Made by a program: the position numbers and the translations under genes. The notes beneath the pieces are model-generated. The model saw only the letters and a list, made by a program, of their open reading frames with translations, was not told the origin of the DNA and ran no database searches. Below, in pieces: positions 19,400-25,764 of a stretch of DNA of 31,914 bases (positions are counted from its first letter, which is position 1; the number at the start of each line of letters is the position of its first letter). The DNA comes from DASRSS01 sp035656335 (GTDB lineage: Bacteria > Actinomycetota > Actinomycetes > Mycobacteriales > Jatrophihabitantaceae). The stretch covers positions 1 to 31,914 of the forward strand of contig DASRSS010000118.1 in the NCBI GenBank assembly GCA_035656335.1, given 5' to 3'.

Positions 19400-20467
19400 G
19401 TGCTGGATCTCAGTCTCGACGTCGCGGACCTCACCGCAGCGCTGGTCGACGTGCCGTCCGTGTCGGGGGACGAGGCGCGGCTGGCGGACCTGGTCGAGGC
19501 GGCGCTGCGCGAGCTGCCGCGGTTGAGCGTCGAGCGCGACGGCAACGTGGTGCTCGCCCGCACCTCGCTCGGGCGGTCGCAGCGGGTCGTGCTGGCCGGG
19601 CACCTGGACACCGTCCCGATCGCCGGGAACGTCCCGTCCCGGGTGGATGGCGACGTGCTGCACGGATGCGGGACCACCGACATGAAGTCCGGGCTCGCGG
19701 TCATGCTGCGCGTCGCGGCGCTGGTCGGATCCGGCGAGCTCGACCCGCGGATCGACCTGACCTGGATCTGCTACGACTGCGAAGAGATCGAGGCGGAGCG
19801 CAACGGCCTGGGCCGGCTCGCGCGCGAGCGGCGCGACGCGCTGGCCGGCGACCTGGCGATCCTGCTGGAGCCGACCGACGGCGTCGTCGAGGGCGGCTGC
19901 CAGGGCACGCTGCGGGTGGTGGTGCGGACGTCCGGGGTGCGCGCGCACAGTGCGCGGTCGTGGCTCGGCGTGAACGCGATCCACGCGGCCGCGCCGGTGC
20001 TGGACCGGCTGGCGGCGCACACGGCACGCGAGGTGTCCGTCGACGGGCTGACCTATCGCGAGGGCCTGAACGCGGTGGCGATCAGCGGTGGCGTGGCGGG
20101 CAACGTGATCCCGGACGAGTGCACGGTGACGGTCAACTACCGGTTCGCGCCGGATCGCTCCGAGGACGACGCGCTCGCCTACGTGCGCGAGGTGTTCGAC
20201 GGCTTCGAGGTCGAGGTCACCGACAGCGCGCCGGGAGCCCGTCCGGGGCTGGACGCACCGCTGCCCGCATCGGTGGTCGCGGCGGTCGGCGGGGAGCCGC
20301 GCGCGAAGCTGGGCTGGACCGACGTGGCCCGCTTCGGCACGCTCGGCATCCCCGCGGTGAACCTGGGGCCGGGCGACCCGAACCTGGCGCACAAGCCGGA
20401 GGAGCACGTGTCGCGCGCGCAGATCCGCGAGGTCGAGGCCGCCGTAGTCCGCTTCCTCACCGCCTGA
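19400..20467 (+). CDS. dapE: Succinyl-diaminopimelate desuccinylase DapE
   Basis: DapE hydrolyses N-succinyl-LL-diaminopimelate to LL-diaminopimelate and succinate. The 355-residue protein is an M20 metallopeptidase: VLAGHLDTVP holds the first zinc His and a catalytic Asp, GCGTTDMKSG the bridging Asp, CYDCEEIEAERNGLG the general-base Glu pair, and GDPNLAHKPEEHV the C-terminal zinc His. The middle (TLRVVVRTSGVRAHSARSW) belongs to the dimerisation domain. The GTG start follows the TAACCT box by 7 bases. A family 2 palindrome begins 6 bases after the stop. Confidence 0.95.
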   Translation: MLDLSLDVADLTAALVDVPSVSGDEARLADLVEAALRELPRLSVERDGNVVLARTSLGRSQRVVLAGHLDTVPIAGNVPSRVDGDVLHGCGTTDMKSGLAVMLRVAALVGSGELDPRIDLTWICYDCEEIEAERNGLGRLARERRDALAGDLAILLEPTDGVVEGGCQGTLRVVVRTSGVRAHSARSWLGVNAIHAAAPVLDRLAAHTAREVSVDGLTYREGLNAVAISGGVAGNVIPDECTVTVNYRFAPDRSEDDALAYVREVFDGFEVEVTDSAPGARPGLDAPLPASVVAAVGGEPRAKLGWTDVARFGTLGIPAVNLGPGDPNLAHKPEEHVSRAQIREVEAAVVRFLTA

Positions 20468-20472
20468 TCGGT

Positions 20473-20525
20473 GTTGGCCTCGTAGCAGGGCGACACGCCG
20501 CCGAGCACCCTGCTACGGGGCCAAC
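20473..20525. repeat. Palindromic repeat, family 2, copy 2 (likely dapE terminator)
   Basis: Arms GTTGGCCTCGTAGCAGGG (20473-20490) and the complement at 20508-20525 pair along 18 bases with one G-T pair; the 17-nt loop contains CGACACGCCG. Arms and loop core repeat those at 16079-16132. Here it lies between two genes on the same strand, after the dapE stop and before the LOG-gene promoter. Confidence 0.85.
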
Positions 20526-20552
20526 AGTCGGTGGCGCTCAGAACGGGCGCGA

Positions 20553-20558
20553 TAACGT
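20553..20558 (+). promoter_or_regulatory. -10 box for leaderless LOG-family transcript
   Basis: TAACGT lies 8 bases before ATG 20567; no Shine-Dalgarno is present. Confidence 0.45.
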
Positions 20559-20566
20559 CCACGGCT

Positions 20567-21394
20567 ATGACGGACAGGACGCCACAGGCAGAACCGGATC
20601 GCGTCGAGCACCAGCGCGGCCCGGTGCTGCTGCGCCGCGCGCAGATCCAGGCAGGCACGACCGACCAGCGGCTGCTCGACCAGCGCGGTCCGTCGGACTG
20701 GGTGCACACCGACCCGTGGCGCGTGCTGCGCATCCAGAGCGAGTTCGTCGAGGGCTTCGGCCTGCTCGCCGAGCTGCCGGCCGCGGTGTCCGTGTTCGGG
20801 TCGGCGCGCACCAAGCCGGGCACTCCCGAGTACGAGGCGGGCGTGGCGCTCGGTGCGGCACTCGCGAACGCCGGCTACGCGGTGATCACCGGCGGCGGGC
20901 CGGGCGCGATGGAGGCGGTCAACCGCGGCGCGTCCGAGGCCGGCGGGGTGTCCGTCGGACTGGGCATCGAGTTGCCGTTCGAGCAGAAGCTCAATGACTG
21001 GGTCGACCTCGGCATCAACTTCCGCTACTTCTTCGCCCGCAAGACGATGTTCGTCAAGTACGCGCAGGCATTCGTGATCATGCCCGGCGGATTCGGCACG
21101 CTGGACGAGACGTTCGAGGCGCTCACGCTGGTGCAGACGTCCAAGGTCACCCGGTTCCCGGTCGTGCTCTACGGGGTCGACTACTGGGCCGGCCTGATGG
21201 ACTGGCTGCGCGGCACCGTGCTGCGCGGCGGCAAGATCGCCGAGGTCGACCTGGAACTGATCCGGGTAACCGACGACGTGGACGAGATCGTCGCGCACAT
21301 CGTTGCCGCTGCGCAGGAGCGCTCACAGCAGGAGGCCGCCGAGCAGCGCGCCGCGGGCAATCTCGCCGAGCACGTCGAGCGGGCCGGCTCGTGA
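20567..21394 (+). CDS. LOG-family protein (TIGR00730-type Rossmann fold), long form
   Basis: A 275-residue LOG-family protein. The nucleotide-binding glycine loop is ITGGGPGAMEAVNRGA and the family catalytic/binding motif PGGxGTxxE appears as PGGFGTLDE. LOG proteins are nucleoside 5'-monophosphate phosphoribohydrolases; in plants and some actinobacteria they release cytokinin-type bases. This one has about 65 residues before the first Rossmann strand and a charged C-terminal helix (AAQERSQQEAAEQRAA), so it is the longer bacterial form. ATG 20567 is chosen from the TAACGT box. A second LOG gene follows after 13 bases, so the two are probably one operon. Substrate is not known from sequence. 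Confidence 0.88.
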   Translation: MTDRTPQAEPDRVEHQRGPVLLRRAQIQAGTTDQRLLDQRGPSDWVHTDPWRVLRIQSEFVEGFGLLAELPAAVSVFGSARTKPGTPEYEAGVALGAALANAGYAVITGGGPGAMEAVNRGASEAGGVSVGLGIELPFEQKLNDWVDLGINFRYFFARKTMFVKYAQAFVIMPGGFGTLDETFEALTLVQTSKVTRFPVVLYGVDYWAGLMDWLRGTVLRGGKIAEVDLELIRVTDDVDEIVAHIVAAAQERSQQEAAEQRAAGNLAEHVERAGS

Positions 21395-21407
21395 GGGTGG
21401 TTCGCTA

Positions 21408-21989
21408 GTGGCAGCGATCTGCGTCTACTGCGCGTCGGGTGAGGGGATCGCCGCGTCCTACGTCGAGCTGGCCGCCGAGGTCGGTTCGCGCATCGCGGCG
21501 GACGGTCACTCGCTGGTCTCCGGCGGCGGGCGCGTGTCGATGATGGGCGCGGTGGCGCGCGCCGCCCGGGCCGGCGGTGCGCGGACGGTCGGCGTGATCC
21601 CGCAGCACCTGGTCGGTTACGAGGTCGCGGACACCGACGCCGACGAGCTGGTCGTCGTCGACACCATGCGGGAGCGCAAGCGGATCATGGACGACCGGGC
21701 GGACGCGTTCGTCGCGCTGCCCGGCGGCATCGGCACGCTGGAGGAGCTGTTCGAGGTGTGGACGGCCGGCTCGCTCGGCATGCACGCCAAGCCGGTGGTG
21801 GTCCTGGACGTCGACGGTTTCTACGCGCCGCTGTGGTCGTTCCTGGACGGCCTGCGCGAGCGTGGCTTCGTGCGGCAGGCGGCGCTGGAGTCGCTGCACC
21901 GGGTGACCGGCGTGGACGAGGCGTTCGCCGTGCTGGACGCCGAGCTCAGCCGCGCGGCAGACCGTGGCCGTGCTGCTGAAAGCGCATGA
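21408..21989 (+). CDS. LOG-family protein, short form (Rv1205-like)
   Basis: A 193-residue protein close to the standard LOG length. It begins with the classic ICVYCASGEG strand-loop, has SGGGRVSMMGAVARAA as the glycine loop, a conserved Arg-rich helix (DTMRERKRIMDDRADAFVAL) and PGGIGTLEELFE as the catalytic motif. It is more typical of the family than its upstream neighbour; in M. tuberculosis Rv1205 of this type lies near dapE and folP2. The GTG start at 21408 follows GAGGGTGG loosely. The 3' end overlaps the converging crotonase gene by 44 bases (21946-21989). Confidence 0.9.
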   Translation: MAAICVYCASGEGIAASYVELAAEVGSRIAADGHSLVSGGGRVSMMGAVARAARAGGARTVGVIPQHLVGYEVADTDADELVVVDTMRERKRIMDDRADAFVALPGGIGTLEELFEVWTAGSLGMHAKPVVVLDVDGFYAPLWSFLDGLRERGFVRQAALESLHRVTGVDEAFAVLDAELSRAADRGRAAESA

Positions 21990-22665
21990 GCTGATCGTTC
22001 TCGTAGGCGACGCGCGCGGCGGATCCGTCCAGCTCGCGGAACATGTCCTTGAGCACGGGCACGCCCGCGGGGTGCTGCGCCGCGATCGCCGACGCGAGCT
22101 CGAGCGCCACGGCTTCGGCCTGGTCGGCGGGCGCGACGCGGTGCAGCAGCCCGAGCGCGGAAGCCTCCTCGGCGCCGATTGTGCGGCCGGTGAACACCAG
22201 GTCCTTGGCGCGGGCCACGCCGATCAGCGGCGCGAGGCGCGCGGGCCCGACCGGCACACCCAGCCGCGCTCCCGCCCAGGCCAGCTTCAGGTTGTCGCCG
22301 CCCACGCGCAGGTCTGCGCCCGCCGCGATCTCGGCTCCCGCGCCGACACAGTTGCCGACGCACACCGCGATCGTCGGCACCGGGAACCGCTCGATCGCCG
22401 CGTACATCCGGGTGTACGCGGCCATGCGGGCGACGCCGCCTGCGTGGTCCAACTGCTCGCCGATGTCCGCGCCCGCGCACAGCGCCCGCGGGTTCGTCGT
22501 CGAGAGCACCAGCACCCGCAGCTCGGGATCGTCCGCCAGCTCGTCCAGCGCGGCGACGAGCGCGTCGGTGGTCGCGGTGTCCAGCGCGTTGCGCTTGTCC
22601 GGACGGTTCAGCCGCAGCACCTCGATACCGCCGTCGAGCCGTTCACGCAGCAAGGTGTCAGTCAC
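21946..22665 (-). CDS. Enoyl-CoA hydratase/isomerase (crotonase) family protein
   Basis: A 239-residue crotonase. LCAGADIGEQL holds the first oxyanion-hole region and CVGNCVGAGAEIAAGADLRV the second, with the catalytic Glu in GAGAEIA. The second catalytic Glu of hydratases, normally in a PEI-x-LG motif, is absent: the aligned segment reads LAWAGARLGVPVG. The protein may therefore not be a hydratase; the reaction is unknown. GTG 22665 is chosen because MTDTLLRERL is a normal family N-terminus. It follows the folP2-like gene by 23 bases on the same strand and overlaps the converging LOG gene at its 3' end. Confidence 0.85.
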   Translation of the reverse strand: MTDTLLRERLDGGIEVLRLNRPDKRNALDTATTDALVAALDELADDPELRVLVLSTTNPRALCAGADIGEQLDHAGGVARMAAYTRMYAAIERFPVPTIAVCVGNCVGAGAEIAAGADLRVGGDNLKLAWAGARLGVPVGPARLAPLIGVARAKDLVFTGRTIGAEEASALGLLHRVAPADQAEAVALELASAIAAQHPAGVPVLKDMFRELDGSAARVAYENDQLMRFQQHGHGLPRG

Positions 22666-22688
22666 GGCGAGCAGTCCACCACAACCGG

Positions 22689-23552
22689 CTACGCCAGTCC
22701 GCGGCGGGCGACGGCCGGCGGGCGGACGCCCCGGATCGACGCGACGGTGTCCAGCACCCGCCGCGTCGCCCGGACGTCGTGCGCGCGGAACACACGCGCC
22801 CCGTGCCACGCCGAGATGGCCGTCGCCGCGAGCGTTCCCTCCAACCGGTCGCTCGCGGGCAGGTTGAGGGTCTCGCCGATGAAGTCCTTGCGCGACAGCG
22901 CGACGAGTACCGGCCAGCCGGTCGCGACGAGTTCGTCCAGGCGCCGCGTCAGCTCCAGCGAGTGCCGGGTGTTCTTGCCGAAGTCGTGGGTCGGGTCGAT
23001 CAGGATGCCGTCGCGTCGCACGCCGGCCGCGACCGCGCGTTCGGCGGCGCCGGTCACCGTGCTGATCACGTCCGCGACGACGTCGTCGTACGCGACCCGG
23101 TGCGGGTCGGTACGCGGGCCGAGGCCGCCGGTGTGGCTGCACACGATCGCGGCCCCGGTGCGCGCCGCCACCTGTACCAGCTCCGGGTCGGCGCCGGCCC
23201 AGGTGTCGTTGATCAGGTCCGCGCCGGCGGCGACGACCCGCTCGGCCACCTCGGCGCGCCAGGTGTCCACGCTGATCACCAGTTCGGGAAACCGCTCGCG
23301 CACCGCGGTGACCACCGGCAGCACGCGATCGATCTCCTCGGCGGCGTCGACCGTCGGCCCGTACCCGGCGCGGACGCCCCCGATGTCCACGATGTCCGCG
23401 CCGTCGGCGACCGCCTGCGCGCACGCGGCCAGGGCCGCGTCCAGCCGGACGTTCTGCCCGCCGTCGTAGAACGAGTCCGGCGTGCGGTTGACGATCGCCA
23501 TGACCGCGAATTCGCCGGGCAGCACGCGGCGCGCGCCGAGACGCAAATTCAC
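22689..23552 (-). CDS. folP2: Dihydropteroate synthase-like protein, FolP2 type
   Basis: A 287-residue TIM-barrel protein of the dihydropteroate synthase family. MAIVNRTPDSFYDGG is the pterin-binding start, SVDTWRAEVAERVVAAGADL and IDPTHDFGKN are further pterin-site motifs, and LVALSRKDFIGE carries the conserved Ser-Arg-Lys. The usual loop DIGGESTRPGA is replaced by DIGGVRAGYGP, as in mycobacterial FolP2, for which sulfonamide-target activity has not been found. It may thus not make folate. GTG 23552 is preceded by CACAGT 6 bases away, a weak version of the leaderless signal. It heads a two-gene unit with the crotonase. Confidence 0.88.
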   Translation of the reverse strand: MNLRLGARRVLPGEFAVMAIVNRTPDSFYDGGQNVRLDAALAACAQAVADGADIVDIGGVRAGYGPTVDAAEEIDRVLPVVTAVRERFPELVISVDTWRAEVAERVVAAGADLINDTWAGADPELVQVAARTGAAIVCSHTGGLGPRTDPHRVAYDDVVADVISTVTGAAERAVAAGVRRDGILIDPTHDFGKNTRHSLELTRRLDELVATGWPVLVALSRKDFIGETLNLPASDRLEGTLAATAISAWHGARVFRAHDVRATRRVLDTVASIRGVRPPAVARRGLA

Positions 23553-23594
23553 CCGCTCACTGTGTCACGGGCGTTCGCATGACACGATCATCGG

Positions 23595-24011
23595 GTGCTG
23601 ACGCTGGTGCTGTACGCGCTGCTGGCGATCGCGGTCGCCGCGGCCGTCTTCTTCGTCGTCGCCTCGCTGCTGCCGGCGGGCGAGCAGATCGCGCCGGCCA
23701 TCCGCGACGACCGGCCCTGGGAACTGCCGGCCGACCAGACGATCCACGCCGAGCAGGTCGCGTCCGTGCGGCTGCCGGTTGCCCTGCGCGGCTACCGGTT
23801 CGCCGAGACCGATGTGCTGCTGGACCGGCTCGCCGAGGAGCTGCGCGCCCGCGACGAGCTCATCGCCCGGCTGCGCGGCGAGCACCGGCCGATGCCGGCT
23901 GAGTCGTCCCCGGTGGCCGATTCGTCCGAGCCGTCCGAGCCGGACACGTCCGAGGACGACGGCGCCGACGCGGGCGGCGCCGACGGCGATGCCGGGCCGC
24001 ATGCCGGCTGA
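23595..24011 (+). CDS. DivIVA-domain membrane protein (Rv1209-like)
   Basis: A 138-residue protein with an N-terminal membrane segment (residues 3-25), then a short DivIVA-type motif, VRLPVALRGYRFAETDVLLD, followed by a coiled-coil-prone stretch (RLAEELRARDELIARLRGEH, 78-97) and an acidic Ser/Glu/Asp tail (101-138). Small proteins of this design sit next to tag in mycobacteria (Rv1209). The DivIVA-type segment suggests a link to membrane curvature or the growth pole, which is inference. GTG 23595 has CACGAT 6 bases upstream. Its 3' end overlaps the tag start by 11 bases (24001-24011), so the two are coupled. Confidence 0.82.
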   Translation: MLTLVLYALLAIAVAAAVFFVVASLLPAGEQIAPAIRDDRPWELPADQTIHAEQVASVRLPVALRGYRFAETDVLLDRLAEELRARDELIARLRGEHRPMPAESSPVADSSEPSEPDTSEDDGADAGGADGDAGPHAG

Positions 24012-24543
24012 GCGCGTCCGCTGCGCCTGGGCGACGTCCGCGCCGGACTACCTCGCCTACCACGATGACGAGTGGGGGAGCGAGCTGCACGGCGACGACG
24101 CGCTGTTCGAGCGGCTCTCGCTGGAGGCGTTCCAGTCCGGGCTGTCGTGGCTGATCATCCTGCGCAAGCGGCCGTCGTTCCGCGCGGCGTTCGCCGGCTT
24201 CCGCATCGACGCGGTCGCCGACTTCGACGAGCACGACGTCGAACGACTCCTGGCCGACACCGGCATCGTCCGCAACCGCGCCAAGATCGAGGCCACCGTC
24301 GGCAACGCGCGGGCGATCCGGGACAACGTTCCCGAGGGGCTGGACGCGCTGCTCTGGTCCTTCGCGCCGGCGCGGATCGCGGAGCCGGCGGTGCGCGCCA
24401 CGTCGCCGGAGTCGGTCGCGATGAGCAAGGAACTCAAGCGCCGCGGCCTGCGTTTCGTCGGCCCGACCACCTGCCACAGCCTGATGCAGGCCGTCGGCAT
24501 GGTGAACGAACACGAGAAGGGCTGCTGGCTCAGCGCCCCGTGA
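24001..24543 (+). CDS. tag: DNA-3-methyladenine glycosylase I
   Basis: TAG excises 3-methyladenine from alkylated DNA. The 180-residue protein shows RCAW near the start and YHDDEWG, with the zinc ligands C8 and H21, then FERLSLEAFQSGLSW (family signature with the base-recognition Glu), and the C-terminal GPTTCHSLMQAVGMVNEHEK region with ligands H171 and C175. All four expected zinc ligands are present. It starts at ATG 24001 within the end of the DivIVA-like gene. Its 3' end overlaps the converging crotonase gene by 14 bases (24530-24543). Confidence 0.96.
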   Translation: MPAERVRCAWATSAPDYLAYHDDEWGSELHGDDALFERLSLEAFQSGLSWLIILRKRPSFRAAFAGFRIDAVADFDEHDVERLLADTGIVRNRAKIEATVGNARAIRDNVPEGLDALLWSFAPARIAEPAVRATSPESVAMSKELKRRGLRFVGPTTCHSLMQAVGMVNEHEKGCWLSAP

Positions 24544-25318
24544 ACACCGGCTTCTGCTTGGCGACGAACGCGGCGGTGGCGTTGCGGTGGTCGTCGGTGC
24601 GCCCCATCGCGGTCTGCAGCTCGGCCTCCTTGGCCAGCGACTCGGCCAGCGTGGACGAGGCCGCGTAGGCGATCGAGGCCTTGATGGCGGCATACGCGGC
24701 GGTCGGGCCGGCCGCCAGCCGCGCCGCGAGCTCCTGCGCCGCGGGCAGCAGCCGCTCCGGTTCGACGACGGCGTTGACCAGCCCCATCTCCAGCGCGGCC
24801 TCGGCCGTGATCGGCTCGGCCAGCAGCGCTAGCGAGGTCGCGCGCGCCGCGCCGATCAGTCGCGGCAGCGTCCAGGACACCCCACTGTCCAGGGTCAGCC
24901 CGACGTTCGCGAACGCCAGCAGGAAGCCGGCGCTCTTGGCGGTGATCCGGAAGTCGCACGCGAAGGCGAGCCCGGCCCCGGCACCGGCCGCCATGCCATT
25001 GACGGCCGCGATCACCGGCTTCGGCATCCCGGCCAGCCCCTGGACGATCGGGTTGTAGTGCTCGACGACGGTGCTCAGCGGGGCCGGGTCGCCCGACTCC
25101 AGCATCGCCACGTGCTCGCGCAGGTCCTGGCCCACGCAGAAGCCGCGGCCGTTCCCGGTGAGGACGACCGCGCGCACCGATCCGTCCGCGCCGAGCTCCT
25201 CGACCGCGCTGACCAGCGCCTGCTTGAGCTCCACCGACAGCGAGTTCATCGAATCGGGCCGGTTCAAGGTCACCGTGGCGACCCCGTCGGTGCGCTCGAT
25301 GAGCAGTACGTCCGACAC
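24530..25318 (-). CDS. PaaG-like enoyl-CoA isomerase/hydratase
   Basis: A 262-residue crotonase. CVGQDLREHV and VNGMAAGAGAGLAFACDFRI form the oxyanion hole. The usual catalytic Glu positions are replaced by Ala or Gly, while VGLTLDSGVSWTLPRLIG carries the Asp typical of PaaG-type 1,2-epoxyphenylacetyl-CoA isomerases and related delta3-delta2 isomerases. Length and motif support that subgroup, but no phenylacetate genes are nearby, so the true substrate is open. GTG 25318 is chosen from AAGGGA a few bases upstream and the normal N-terminus VSDVLLIERTDGVATVTLNR. The gene is not related in sequence detail to the crotonase at 21946-22665 beyond the shared fold. Confidence 0.87.
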   Translation of the reverse strand: MSDVLLIERTDGVATVTLNRPDSMNSLSVELKQALVSAVEELGADGSVRAVVLTGNGRGFCVGQDLREHVAMLESGDPAPLSTVVEHYNPIVQGLAGMPKPVIAAVNGMAAGAGAGLAFACDFRITAKSAGFLLAFANVGLTLDSGVSWTLPRLIGAARATSLALLAEPITAEAALEMGLVNAVVEPERLLPAAQELAARLAAGPTAAYAAIKASIAYAASSTLAESLAKEAELQTAMGRTDDHRNATAAFVAKQKPVFTGR

Positions 25319-25381
25319 GTCCGGATCCCTTCGTCTGGAGGCGGCAGCTGTGCGCCTGTAGGACGCTACCGCGACCCGGAG

Positions 25382-25411
25382 TTGGGCCGACGCGGGTCCG
25401 TGCGGGACAAT
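25382..25411 (+). promoter_or_regulatory. Possible promoter of the DUF3117 gene
   Basis: TTGGGC at 25382-25387 and GACAAT at 25406-25411 are 18 bases apart, an acceptable sigma-70-type arrangement, about 100 bases before the ATG. This gene, unlike many neighbours, has a strong Shine-Dalgarno and therefore a leader. Confidence 0.3.
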
Positions 25412-25510
25412 GGACGGCAACGTCGGCTCCGGTGCAGTTCCAGAACGGCCGGAGTCCGCACCAGCACGAGTCCGCACAGGGGCGATTCGTCGCCCGTCGA
25501 GGAGGTACGC

Positions 25511-25678
25511 ATGGCGGCCATGAAGCCGCGGACGGGCGACGGCCCGCTCGAGGTCACCAAAGAGGGACGCGGCATCGTGATGCGCGTCCCGCTCGAAGGA
25601 GGCGGGCGTCTCGTGGTCGAGCTGTCCGCGGACGAGGCGAGCGCTCTGGGCGACGCTCTGAAGTCGGTCGTCAGCTAG
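25511..25678 (+). CDS. DUF3117 small conserved protein (Rv1211-like)
   Basis: A 55-residue protein beginning MAAMKPRTGDGPLEVTKEGR and continuing with GIVMRVPLEGGGRLVVEL and DEASALGDALK. I recognise this as the actinobacterial DUF3117 family, which is strongly conserved and of unknown function; in M. tuberculosis Rv1211 lies between tag and glgM, as here. It has a full Shine-Dalgarno, GGAGGT at 25501-25506, and a strong hairpin follows. The sequence looks like a small beta-rich domain with a C-terminal helix. No catalytic residues are evident. Confidence 0.92.
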   Translation: MAAMKPRTGDGPLEVTKEGRGIVMRVPLEGGGRLVVELSADEASALGDALKSVVS

Positions 25679-25693
25679 CACTACCTGTCTTTA

Positions 25694-25732
25694 CCGGCCC
25701 CGGTCCCCGCACTGTGCGGGTGCCGGGGCCGG
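25694..25732 (+). terminator. Hairpin terminator after the DUF3117 gene
   Basis: Arms CCGGCCCCGGTCCCCGC (25694-25710) and GCGGGTGCCGGGGCCGG (25716-25732) pair at 15 of 17 positions around a 5-base loop, starting 15 bases after the stop. The T-run is weak, as is common in high-GC genomes. Confidence 0.8.
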
Positions 25733-25764
25733 AGTCGTGTTCGGCCCTAGGGCAGGATCGAGGC

